Assembly (NCBI GenBank): GCA_021014325.1
Contig: CM037474.1
Location: 335,001-399,000 of the forward strand
Length of the DNA stretch: 64,000 nt
Direction of reading: 5' to 3'
From: Plazaster borealis
Taxonomy: Eukaryota; Echinodermata; Asteroidea; Forcipulatida; Labidiasteridae
The position numbers and the translations under genes are program-made. Below the pieces are notes generated by a model, which had not been told where the DNA came from, did not search any database, and saw only the letters and a program-made list of their open reading frames with translations. Of this stretch, positions 46,021 through 56,623 are shown one piece after another (position 1 is the first letter of the stretch; every line of letters begins with the position of its first letter).

Positions 46021-46460
46021 GGTCCTCCCGAGTCACATCCTCCCGAGTCACATCCTCCCGAGTCACATCCTCCCGAGTCACATCCTCCCGAGTCACATCC
46101 TCCCGAGTCACATCCTCCCGAGTCACATCCTCCCGAGTCACATCCTCCCGAGTCACATCCTCCCGAGTCACATCCTCCCGAGTCACATCCTCCAGAGTCA
46201 CATCCTCCCGAGTCACATCCTCCCGAGTCACATCCTCCCGAGTCACATCCTCCCGAGTCACATCCTCCCGAGTCACATCCTCCCGAGTCACATCCTCCCG
46301 AGTCACATCCTCCCGAGTCACATCCTCCCGAGTCACATCCTCCCGAGTCACATCCTCCCGAGTCACATCCTCCCGAGTCACATCCTCCCGAGTCACATCC
46401 TCCCGAGTCACATCCTCCCGAGTCACATCCTCCCGAGTCACATCCTCCCGAGTCACATCC
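46021..46460. repeat. 15-bp minisatellite (TCACATCCTCCCGAG)n, ~29 copies
   Basis: Virtually perfect head-to-tail 15-mers, with one variant (tccagag near 46191). Because 15 is a multiple of 3, long ORFs appear in several frames on both strands (DVTRE, SGGCD, SHILP repeats). These are artefacts of the repeat, not supported genes. Confidence 0.9.
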
Positions 46461-47265
46461 CCCCTCCACAAAAGAATACACACAAAAACACCCCTCTCTA
46501 AAATTGCTAAGAAAAGAGGCCATCTTGAAAAAGGGGTCAGATACGCCTGCAATTAGTATAAGCCCAATTCTTAGGGACATAGCAATAATGACCAAGATAA
46601 CCACAACTGAGAATCAATAACCCCAAGATACATTATTAGACTCTTTTCAAAGACCCTCAAACCTGTAATTTACGTACAATGGCCTCCTAAGTATTATTGA
46701 GGAGGCTTTACGAATGGATTCAGTTTCTATTTAGTGTGGTGCACCTCTGAGGGGATGGAAATATTGTGAAATCTGGCTCGCAGTGGCCCGTGTTAAATTA
46801 CGTCACATCCTCCCGAGTCACATCCTCCCGAGTCACATCCTCCCGAGTCACATCCTCCCGAGTCACATCCTCCCGAGTCACATCCTCCCGAGTCACATCC
46901 TCCCGAGTCACATCCCCCCTCCACAAAAGAATACACACAAAAACACCCCTCTCTAAAAGTGCTAAGAAAAGAGGCCATCTTGAAAAAGGGGTCAGATACG
47001 CCTGCAATTAGTATAAGCCCAATTCTTAGGGACATAGCAATAATGACCAAGATAACCACAACTGAGAATCAATAACCCCAAGATACATTATTAGACTCTT
47101 TTCAAAGACCCTCAAACCTGTAATTTACGTACAATGGCCTCCTAAGTATTATTGAGGAGGCTTTACGAATGGATTCAGTTTCTATTTAGTGTGGTGCACC
47201 TCTGAGGGGATGGAAATATTGTGAAATCTGGCTCGCAGTGACCCGTGTTAAATTACGTCACATAT
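46461..47265. repeat. Tandem segmental duplication including a second minisatellite
   Basis: 46461-46802 is followed by a shorter (TCACATCCTCCCGAG)n block at 46803-46917 (about 7.7 copies). 46918-47260 then repeats 46461-46802 with only about two differences seen (aaattgc/aaagtgc; gtggcccg/gtgacccg). The duplication is recent. Confidence 0.9.
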
Positions 47266-48380
47266 ACAAAAGACAAGGATATAGACTAATAAAGTAAGAA
47301 TATGACTATTTTTTTAATTTTTCGGCTCTTGAAACTTGTGAATAACTAACACAAAATCGACACGGCTGCACGTAACGTCAACACGTGACAACAGGTAGTT
47401 CAATTTGAAATACCATGCACATGGCTGTATTGTCTCTTAATTCAGCCCGAATTTGAGGTTTAGTCCCAACCCTAACCCACATTTAGCTAAATAACTTTCC
47501 ACGTAATACGTTTAGATACAATTCGCCGCATTTTTGACCGCGCGAGGGCGTCTGTGGACGAATTCACGTGATGAAAAACAAGTAAACAAACGAGTTGTTT
47601 TTCATTTTCGTTATTATTGTGTTTATGTATTTCGTCAATGATGCAAGAAAACTATAGGCCTACAGGCAATTAAAATAAGATGAAACTGTAATTGTGTTGC
47701 AAGACATTCCCTGATGAAAGCGCCCCCATGCGGTCAAAAATAAGGTAAATTTTGAGGCCACGCAGTCCCGGGATGAACATTCATAGTAACAGGTTGTGGT
47801 AAAGTTAGGTCATGTGTTTTCCGTGCTATAAATGTCCCATGCTTCATTAAGGGGCCGCACACAGTCATGATTCAATAAATTAAATTCGATCTGATTTAAA
47901 TGTAGCCCATGTTGGCAATAACTACACGTATTGACCCTTGCACTGACGTCACACGCGGCTAGCTACCGTCTGCCACGCTCGCCATTGTGGGAGTCACCTC
48001 ATGAACGTGTAAACTCCACGCTGCCTAAAAATATACACTATACAACACACGGGGCGTTGACTTCCAAAATGGCACAAACCAGATTAATAGTAGGATGACA
48101 TCAGGTGGAATGTGTCAATATGTATTAAATTGATGTCAATAAAAAGCAGGCATTATACACCGCATAATCCTTCATTATGGCAGGGTTTGCAACTGTGTTC
48201 AGTTTGTTGAATATATTAAGGCAAGTCATATTCGTTGCCCTTTTTGAGTTGTATTTTGTAATTGTTAAGTATCGACAAATAAAGTCGATGAACTTGAGTT
48301 ATATTGACACTGTACCCTTCGTCCTCCTGTCCGTGGCCCTGTTAGAGTAGAGTAGTATTTCTGTTTCTTATCCATTTCAG

Positions 48381-48495
48381 CGAGGACCTTAGCATCAGCC
48401 AACAGTTACTGGACACATGCACAGCAGATTTACACTTTCTTATTAAACATGGATGGAGTTAGCGACAGACGTGCACGGCACTGTGTCTTGCAAGG
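48381..48495 (+). other. Orphan exon candidate with strong splice sites
   Basis: 115 bp bounded by 'tatccatttcag' and 'caagg|gtaagtg', both good consensus sites. One frame is open throughout and includes an ATG at 48449 (MDGVSDRRARHCVLQ...). No homology is recognised and no partner exon was found nearby. It could be a first coding exon, a non-coding RNA exon or chance. Confidence 0.25.
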
Positions 48496-48867
48496 GTAAG
48501 TGTTCTTTTTGAGTAGTTGACTGAACTCGTAGATTCCATTTTTTGAGTGTTGGTGCCATACTTGGTGTCGCCCACATGACTTATTTACCAAAGATTCAAA
48601 CAAGATGTAATGTGTTTCATAAAAACATATAAAATCCCAAACCAATGCAATAACTTGAAACCAGTATTGAGTGGGTGTTGTGCTAACGAGAAGTGCATGA
48701 CTATACTCTTACCTTAAATCTAGAACTCTATATAGGTATTGTTAACGTAGTTTTTAATATTTTTTTTTAGCATTTTACACTGCATAAATTATGGGAGTAA
48801 TAGTGGGGTGTGCATCCATACGGCCAATTGTGTAGAAATTTCGTCTGATAGCGCCCTCTTTTGACTA

Positions 48868-48906
48868 CTGCTCTCACCACTACGGTCCAAACCGTGGTGA
48901 GAGCAG
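48868..48906. repeat. Hairpin with perfect 13-bp arms
   Basis: CTGCTCTCACCAC and GTGGTGAGAGCAG are separated by a 13-bp loop in a locally GC-rich stretch. It is not followed by a T run and is not a recognised RNA structure. Confidence 0.5.
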
Positions 48907-49444
48907 CCCCGCGGAGCAGCAGTATCGCGAGATAGTTGTGAGAGAGCCGTTTTGCTATCACCGCGACAGACATTTGACGACTTGTCCACAAGTCTACCGT
49001 GTGGGGAACACACACCGGGGACAAAATGTCATTATGACAGCGGCAGCATATTAGCTGACCCCACAAAATCACTAATTACTTAATAACTGATTATTAATTG
49101 TTGTAATCATAATTTTTGATTGGTGCAAACAGCGCGTTTTCCCTTTGACTGTCGGCAACAGCTAGCCTGCAGATGAGTAGAGGTGTAATTTGATAGCATT
49201 AAGCTTGCAGGAATTTAAATTCACTGCAAAATAATGTACATTAAAGTGTAATTATTCCGAACAAACATATTTTTAAAGACTGTACTGCTCGCGAAAATCG
49301 TCGTAACAAATTATTGTGTGGACGGCTGTCACTTAGGAAAGTGTCTCGAATCCAATCTCATTAAAATATTTCTGCCTAAAATGCTATTGTTTCTGAGAAA
49401 TGAGTAAAACAATAGTTTGTATCACGCGCGATATTTTGAAAAAA

Positions 49445-49608
49445 CATAAAACACATAAGGTCTCTTTTCACTATTTTCTCGTGATCTCGATGACTAATTG
49501 AGCTCAAACTTTCACAGGTTTGTTTGTTCATGCATATGTTGAATCACACAAAATGTGGACACTGATTTTGAGCTGTTACCAAAAGTGTACAATACCTTTA
49601 AGGAACCC
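49445..49608. mobile_element. Truncated TTTGGTAATT-family MITE, inverted
   Basis: 'tgagctcaaactttcacagg', 'catgcatatgttgaatcaca' and 'accaaaagtgtacaatacct' are diverged forms of the family's left half, read in inverse. Confidence 0.5.
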
Positions 49609-50102
49609 TTTCTATCATTACTTACTTTAAATCATGTAAGTTATGTGTGAATCTGTGAACATTTGTGTTTTTCGATCTTACCAATAGTGTATACAGGGCC
49701 TTTAAAGAATGGCTTGTCAGAAAATTGTACTCAAACATTGAAACGTACCGGTACATTAAAACCTGAGCGCCTATTCTGGGGCACGAATATACAGGCATGT
49801 TATAGTTTGTCTTTACTTATTCAAAAGAAAAAAGAAAATCTTATATGTTTAGTAATAATATACAAAATAAATGGATGCATATGAGTGCATTGCCACAGAA
49901 TATAATCACGGGGTGAAATGGGAAGTGCAGTACCGAGTGGTTTCAAAATTGCACTCAAATATTTTGCGCGTCGCGGCAGTATACATAATAATGGCACAAT
50001 AAATGATATGACGTGACGAATGTTCCACCAATCAAATTACAAGGATCTGCGTTTGTGATATATGAATATTTTGTTTTACCATCCGTTCATTCAGAATTAG
50101 TT

Positions 50103-51320
50103 TTACCTACGTATTAACCACAATAAAAAACCAGATTTCATTGGGATATTTGAAAGTCTACAGCACAAAATACTGCGACAGCTGCGCTTGAAGTCAGGAT
50201 GTTTTGCTGTGTAAATAAAAGGGTTGATACAACTGTTGAATGACAAAAAGCACCCGAGAAACGGAAAGAATTTCTGCGATTTATTTTGAACGAACATGAG
50301 GCATAGAGAGTACGGCGTGAAGCAGATAATGAAGGCCAATACGACCAGAAACATAGAGCAGTTTATGGCAGCGTTTCTTCGGACGAATCTCGGTGGTTTC
50401 CGATGATTGTAGTTGGTTGCTCTAATAGGTCTGTTATTAGCTAGCTGTAGACGGTTGCTTGGATTGTGTTCAAACCTCTCCTGGCGTAGGAATGGAGGAG
50501 ACTGATGGGGTATATAGTTATGAAGAGCAGCCTGTTGATGAACTGTGGCCACGGTTGATTCAACAACCCCATCAATTTGTCTTAAGTGTCTCCTTACCTC
50601 GATCATTATCGACGCATAGCTCAGGCAAATAACCACAAGCTGCATTGGGTAGTAGGCAAGGAACATAATTCGTGTGAACACCTTGGATCCTTCTTCAGTT
50701 GGTTTGAAAGAGCAGGTGCTGAGGACGTGATCATAGCCGTAATCACCAATGGTAGATACAAGAGGAATAATGGCTATGGCTGTGGGGATAAGCCAGTTCA
50801 GAGCCACTATGACGGCTAATTTTCGACTCTTGAAGTACTTGTAAACTAAGTTATTCTTCCTCATGATAAGAGCTCGGTTGATGGCGATTGATGCCAGGTT
50901 GTTAATGCTGCATCCCACACACACAACAAGTATGAATCCCTCGATGCGACAGAGACTGGGGGATACAATCAGCTGGTCGTTATTGTTACTCAAAATACCC
51001 ATGCTTAAGATTGGCAGTCCGAGGCATGTGATGAAGTCTACTGCAGCCAAATTAACAACGAATACATTGGTGCTGTTACGCGGTTTACGGGAGAAAAGGA
51101 CGCACAGGAGTACCGTGAAGTTGCCGACCACACCCACGAAAGACATCATAATATAAGCTGCTGCCGGAAGTTGTTTTTCGTAGTAGCTCCCGTACACAGG
51201 GTTATAGGACCTCGTTTGGTTCGTCGTCGTCAGTGATATCTGTGATATTGTCAAGTATTCGGCACACGAGGCACATATTATTGCTAGCATGCAGCAGTTG
51301 GACTTCACTGGACAGCCCAT
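50103..51320 (-). CDS. Class A (rhodopsin-like) GPCR, single exon, 405 aa
   Basis: An intronless ORF with seven hydrophobic segments: TM1 ~53-76 (GN67), TM2 ~84-108 (LAAVD95), TM3 ~125-148, TM4 ~168-188 (W176), TM5 ~218-241 (P225), TM6 ~318-343 (CFTP336), TM7 ~352-371 (NPFIY 366-370), then helix 8 with Cys386/387 as likely palmitoylation sites. Cys124 and Cys203 can form the usual extracellular disulfide. The TM3 motif is I-N-R-A instead of DRY (Asn148, Arg149 kept), and TM6 has CFTP instead of CWLP. Asn34 and Asn68 fit N-X-S/T sequons. A hydrophobic N-terminus (about 8-20) may be a signal peptide. It resembles the moody/melatonin-like receptors of invertebrates; the ligand is unknown. Confidence 0.88.
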   Translation of the reverse strand: MGCPVKSNCCMLAIICASCAEYLTISQISLTTTNQTRSYNPVYGSYYEKQLPAAAYIMMSFVGVVGNFTVLLCVLFSRKPRNSTNVFVVNLAAVDFITCLGLPILSMGILSNNNDQLIVSPSLCRIEGFILVVCVGCSINNLASIAINRALIMRKNNLVYKYFKSRKLAVIVALNWLIPTAIAIIPLVSTIGDYGYDHVLSTCSFKPTEEGSKVFTRIMFLAYYPMQLVVICLSYASIMIEVRRHLRQIDGVVESTVATVHQQAALHNYIPHQSPPFLRQERFEHNPSNRLQLANNRPIRATNYNHRKPPRFVRRNAAINCSMFLVVLAFIICFTPYSLCLMFVQNKSQKFFPFLGCFLSFNSCINPFIYTAKHPDFKRSCRSILCCRLSNIPMKSGFLLWLIRR

Positions 51321-52491
51321 TGCTTCAATACTCTATATAAATGCCTATATGGCCTACAATAAACACAGAACCTACGTCTGATTGGCTGCCGATTGGTATA
51401 TAGCTGTTGATAACGCCTGCGTACGCACCCGGACTAGAAGCAATACTGAAATTAACTGCAACTGGCGAAACTGGACTGCTAATTGCTTTACGTCGGCTTT
51501 GTTTTTGCCTTGTCGAAGCAGTGTGTTATCTCCTGTCAGCCCCTCTTATCCAGGCGTGATATACTCTATATTATAATTATTGCGTTGATGACCAGTGTTC
51601 TACGATGAACCTGTGGCGTGGAATAGTCCAAGCTAGCATGACGATTTTGACAGGTTTATTTTATCTTACGTTTTCAGTTGTTTGGGCTTCAGCCGAACAC
51701 CTCCTAAAACTCATCAGATGAGTTCAAGACAGTTCTTGAACAATTACCGTACGTCATCTGTCGAAAGACAATAAATTACAGTAACTGTTTAATTTTGGAG
51801 AAAAATCATACGGTAACTTCTGACCGGTACAATCGATTTTGACAATCTATACATCTTCGGAAAAGTCTCGGAAAACTGAATATAGGTCACACAGCCATGA
51901 CCTCAATTTGACCTTATCGTCCGCTTTAAACCGAAAACAATTTGTTTTTTTAAATCAAAAAAATCTCAAGATTGACGTAATTACAGGTAACAGTGCCACC
52001 TGGTGACATCATCAACCATAAAGAATCTTGAATCATAAACCTTGAGTCTTGAATCATAGATTATGAAGAATGAACATACATTAGTGAGAAGCACGGACAC
52101 CTTTTTGTTGGTGAAATGTAACAAAAAGCGAAACCCTCGACTTCACCCAGTAGGCTACTATGCTGATGGACACTCATCCCGCACACGTGAGGACGGTCCG
52201 TCTCTCTAAATACTTCATTCGTTGACCCTTTCACTATCTAGCGGTCGCATTCAAAACAAAATCTTTTGAAGAAAAGGGGAACATTCTCAAGAATGAAATC
52301 TCCTGGTTAATCTAGTTTGCGACTGTGCACAATTTTGTTTGGCATTTTTACTCTTTGCGTACCTTTTCAGTTATGTAGTTTGTTTTTTATTCTCTGTAAT
52401 GTAGACTTGTAATCAATTGGAACCGCCGCTCTAGGTTGTAGGCCTACGTTGTTTTATGTTTGGAGGCAATAAAGTTCAAGTTGAAAAAGTC

Positions 52492-52502
52492 TTCTTCTTC
52501 TT

Positions 52503-52532
<30 letters not shown>
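52492..52532. repeat. (CTT)n microsatellite
   Basis: Uninterrupted TTC/CTT triplets for about 40 bp. Confidence 0.9.
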
Positions 52533-52533
<1 letters not shown>

Positions 52534-52795
52534 TTTGTTTTCACATAGATGGGGTTAGAGGCGTCTGTCTCCTGAAAAGATCAAAACATTACCGATGCCA
52601 GCAGGGATAGGCCTATGAGTTGTAATAAGTAACTTTTAGTTCTCTGTTGGCGGGACAGACGTATCCCCACTGTTGTTTGGGCACTGGCCTGGAGACCAGT
52701 CTTTAATCTTTATCTTTTCTTCCATTCTGTGCATTTTAACATGTGTTATGCGCTCTTGATCATTTATATGTAAGGGGCGCAATATAAATTTTAAA

Positions 52796-52835
<40 letters not shown>

Positions 52836-52838
52836 GTT
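52796..52838. repeat. (TTA)n microsatellite
   Basis: Uninterrupted ATT/TTA triplets for about 40 bp, probably the tail of a degenerate SINE that ends 'gggcgcaatataaat'. Confidence 0.85.
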
Positions 52839-54649
52839 ATTTTATCTTTCTGGTAAAGAAATCAAAGAAACACAAACGCGACTAGCACGCGAAAGTTTTA
52901 GATGTGGCAGGAAGAACCCCAAAAGGGAAAATTGATGAATTCTGTAGTGAATGGATTGGAACCAGGGTCTATAGAGGTGAACAGCAGGGAAGTAACCACG
53001 GAGCCAACCCGAATGCCCAATGCGTTGATGACTTGTGTCTTACCATTTGTCCGACAAACTATTTATTATGTTCGACATTTTCAGACAAACTGTTGTCCGA
53101 CCCACTTTTTCCGACAAACCACGATGTTCGGGGATAGATTTTTTATAATCATCAACTAAACGATGTGACCTTTTACCAATCTCGTGGAGAAGAAAATCCC
53201 TTATGATCGATATTTGATCACTCAGACTCTAGTTTTATTTTTAGAAATCTAAAGTCAGTAAGTTAAAGTTCAGACAATTTTGTTGCTTTGCAGATTACAA
53301 CACACAATTTATGTATCATCAGGGGCTTGACTTTGAACGTGTACGCTGTACCTCTTTTGATAACATCTCAAAGTTCGGTTTCTCAAATTGAAATCAATTC
53401 TTTGGCATACTTAGACTTTGTTGTACCCAGGTCATTTGGGCAGTTAGAGTATCTGAAAACAGTCGCGTATGGAACGAGTCTAGAAAGAGTCTAACCTTGG
53501 CACAGCATACCCTATGTGGGAGTTGACGCTAATCTGCACATTTTGATGTGACCATCGTAACCTGCAAGATTTGGAACTCGACTAGGAATATTGGCACCGT
53601 CAACACTTTAACCAATGTAAGTGAAGTCTTGCATTTTTCTTTAGTTGTAGATTATGCTTGCACACTTTGTCTATTTGAATTTGTATGGCCACCACAATAG
53701 CGAATACTTTACAGGTATATAGAAAACCATAATGACTATATAACTGTGCATGAGGTTGCGTTGGAGTGTTCATTTCAAACAAACTTCAACTTGGGTAAAC
53801 TGGATCTGCTTGGCAGAATGATAGGTAGTATCTAATCTCTTTTTATACATCGTGTACGGCAACTTCTGGTTGTCAATCTCCCTCTGTCGGAGGAGCGTTG
53901 GACAAATGGAATTACCCCCCCCCCCCCTTGCGTACAGAGTACACATTTCAGAGTCGGATACTCTCTGAGCGACCTGCGGAAATATAAAGAATATTTCATC
54001 GGAGCTCAAAACTCTGGATACGCTATTATAAATACAGTTGTTCCAGTAGAACTTTATCTTGCGCCTGGAAAGTAAATGCAACATGGTATATATAGGCCTA
54101 TAGGCCTGATGCACAATATGGTCTACAGTGATAAATGTGTAAAGACATTAACGATTCAATAAAAAGAACTTGTTTTACTGTCAATATTCCAAAGAAAATA
54201 ACATTCCCCCAGTAGGAAATGATTTCTCATAACCACATGGGGCCCAATGTCATGGTTCTGCGTGCTGTAAGCGAGCGAAATCCGCGCTTAACGTAAGTGT
54301 ATCTCGCAGGTTAGCAATTAGTTTTTGGGTTGTGGGCGTGCGCACTTCACGTTACCAAGCATTGTTTTCTTACACAGAAATACGGCGCTAACCCTGCAAG
54401 CGTAGAATGGTGCCCGTAAGTGCAGAATTCTGCGATGAGCAGGATTCATGAGTTTACCTATATAGGCTATGATGTATATTTAGGCAATGAATCAGTGGCG
54501 TAACCAGAGAGTTGGGGCGGGGCATTATGTCTCCCTTCCCACTCCGAACCCAAGCCTTCCCATTCTATTTATTGCCCGTGTGATCTGTTTGTTTTTGCAA
54601 ATAAGCCTAAAACACATGTTGTGCATAACCTATTTGGGGCTGAACAAAA

Positions 54650-54810
54650 CAAAATTGACAAGAGCGAAACTTGAACCTGTGACCACCGAATTCTCGTGCC
54701 GGTGCTCTACCAACTGGGCTATATCTAGCCCTAAGTTGGTGGTCTCCCAGTATTTGTGTCAAAATCTTTGTTCGGGGTACCAGTCAGAAGCCATTCAACC
54801 TTTAAACTAT
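54650..54810 (-). mobile_element. tRNA-derived SINE (AGCTCAGTTGGTAGAGC type), copy 2
   Basis: The complement reads AGCCCAGTTGGTAGAGCACC and GGTCACAGGTTCAAGTTTCGC; the flank 'accagtcagaagccattcaa' parallels the copy at 9615-9800. Confidence 0.65.
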
Positions 54811-56017
54811 ATGCATAAGTGATATGGTTCAGTAAATCAACTAAATAATTAACAGCTTATGTAGGTCTAGGCTATACTTGCACTTCTGTCAAAATGATTT
54901 CTCTTGGTAAAGTATAAAGCCACATAAAATAATGTTTTGCCTCAGCTTGCCCCCTCCCTAATTGACTGTCTATTTACGCAACAGTGGTTGTACACGTCGA
55001 CAGATATGTTTTTGCAGGTAAGGTCTTTATGCTGGTAGAGTTAACAAATTAAGTTATACCAAAAAGGTAAAAACCTTTTGCAAAAGTTGTTTGATATAAG
55101 ATTATAGTAAACTTCGCTAAAAACAGATAGTCCAAGATTAATGTGTTTCTGCATGTTAATCAATATTGGATTGTCGAATCCAGGGAGCTGGGTCGCGTTA
55201 TCTCCTAAACAGGTTGATACTTTGATGCAGATACGGTCTTCTCTAACAGGAACCCGGACTTTGATTCGTAGATACTTGTTATCGTTTGTTAAGGGACAAG
55301 ACCAGAAGAGATACAATAATATATACAATACATTTGGAGTAAATTTTGTTGTTTCCCCCCGTGCAAAGGTGGAGTTTGGCAAATAATTACCAAACATCCA
55401 TTCAGAACTCCAAATGTAAGTTTGACCTCCCTATCTAAATCGTGCTTATGTACCATCAGCGATCTTTATGTGTGTCAGAGGTAAAATGTGAACAAGATTA
55501 CCTGCTTTAAAATTGCATTGGGAATATTCACTAGCCTTGTCCATTTGTTTCTCTTTTGTAGTCACTTCACTTTTGCTTGCTAATACAGCATAATACAGTA
55601 GAACAAAGCGTGCCTTTTGTTTTAAATTAGTTTAATTTAGTTAAGTTGGCAATAAACTCAACGAAACAAATAATCTAGGATCAACAACGACAAAACACAA
55701 CAGTCAAAGAAAAAAAGGAAGAAAACAAATTATCTTTGGGAGTTAAGGTTTGTGAGGTAAATTGTAGCGGCTGTATCCCTTGAGCATTTAAAGTTGCACA
55801 CAGTGAATATTGTCTTTATTCAGTTCCTTAAAAGTATGGAGTGATAGTGATCAAAAATTATTTAAATTTCAATGAAAACTTAATCAAACTGAGATATATA
55901 CATAGATTGAAGCAGGTGAGAATGATGTGAATTTCTTTCAGAATAATGTTTAATGCTTTCGATCCAATTTAGATCGTTTACTTTTTTTTTTTCTTTTCTT
56001 ATACAGCCAATTCCACC

Positions 56018-56623
56018 ATGGATCCAATGTGGGACTGGTTTTGTGGGAAGAATTCCTCCTTTCTAACGGGATCGCCGAATTCTATTGATAAGGGTGTTAA
56101 TAATACATGCTTCATCAATGGTTTGACAGTGCTCCCACATGCAGCCTTCGCAATTCTTGCCTCAATCATCCTCTTCGCCGTAGGAGTCTGCTCCGGCTAC
56201 CGGGGTTACAACACCAAGTATCTCATCCGCTTCCCTGGCCACCTCTTCCGATGGATCATCACGGTGCTGTTCATGATCGTTCTCATCGCCAGTATTGGGG
56301 AGGGTATATTATCTGACAGCACGTACCGCACACTGGATCTTGGCACCCAGCCTTACCTTTATGTGGGTGGCGTCGCCGCGTTGCTAGCCACCCTCTTGTC
56401 CCTCGTCTTCTATCATCACATGGAGGTGTGGGATTTGTCTGGGATGGATTTCCTGCTCTTGTCATATTGGGTGGCGGGTTGCCTCTCTGAGGTTCTCAGG
56501 GTGATAAACCTATATGAGCTAGGGCTGGCTGAGTTCACCGTGGTACGATTTGCCCTCTCTCTCATCTCTATCCTAGTGTACCTCCTTCTGATTGTGATAG
56601 ATCTCAACGTCATCAGAGTCAAG
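56018..56623 (+). CDS. ABCC8/9-like: ABCC exon 1: TMD0 (five transmembrane helices)
   Basis: 202 codons, ending AAG|GTAGGA. Predicted helices: about 38-57 ([15 protein letters not shown]), 72-90 ([16 protein letters not shown]), 107-128 ([15 protein letters not shown]), 140-160 ([16 protein letters not shown]) and 173-198 ([18 protein letters not shown]). TMD0 is present in long ABCCs; in SUR it is the part that contacts the Kir6 channel. The open frame continues into the intron, so the true exon end was set by the donor and by homology. Confidence 0.88.

Larger units (their letters stand above)
47266..50102. other. Intergenic between the EGF gene and the GPCR gene
   Basis: No long coding frame. 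It contains a hairpin at 48868-48906, an isolated exon candidate at 48381-48495 and a partial MITE at 49445-49608. 47520-47745 partly repeats 42540-42750 (shared 'agtaaacaaa' and 'gatgaaactgtaattgtg' and 'gaaagcgcccccatgcggtc'). Confidence 0.5.
51321..56017. other. Intergenic between the GPCR and ABCC genes
   Basis: No convincing gene. Includes microsatellites (52492-52532 and 52796-52838), degenerate tRNA-like SINEs around 52905-53020 and 54650-54810, and a C run at 53915-53930. A diverged foldback of the GGGCCCAAT family lies near 54236-54450. An AG at 56006, after a T-rich stretch just before the ABCC start codon, could be a 3' splice site for a 5' UTR intron. Confidence 0.5.

Noticed and set aside
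45896..46604. Long overlapping ORFs on both strands (about 160-218 aa) of DVTRE, SGGCD or SHILP repeats
   Set aside because: They are produced by a 15-bp minisatellite whose unit is divisible by three and has no stop in several frames; all frames are equally open and flanks show no splice or domain evidence.
46013..47011. Possible CRISPR-like array
   Set aside because: Units are contiguous 15-mers with no unique spacers, and the genome is eukaryotic.
50863..51156. 97-aa plus-strand ORF
   Set aside because: Antisense shadow of the GPCR coding exon.
53770..54114. 114-aa minus-strand ORF
   Set aside because: No domain, crosses a C homopolymer, and no homology is recognised.
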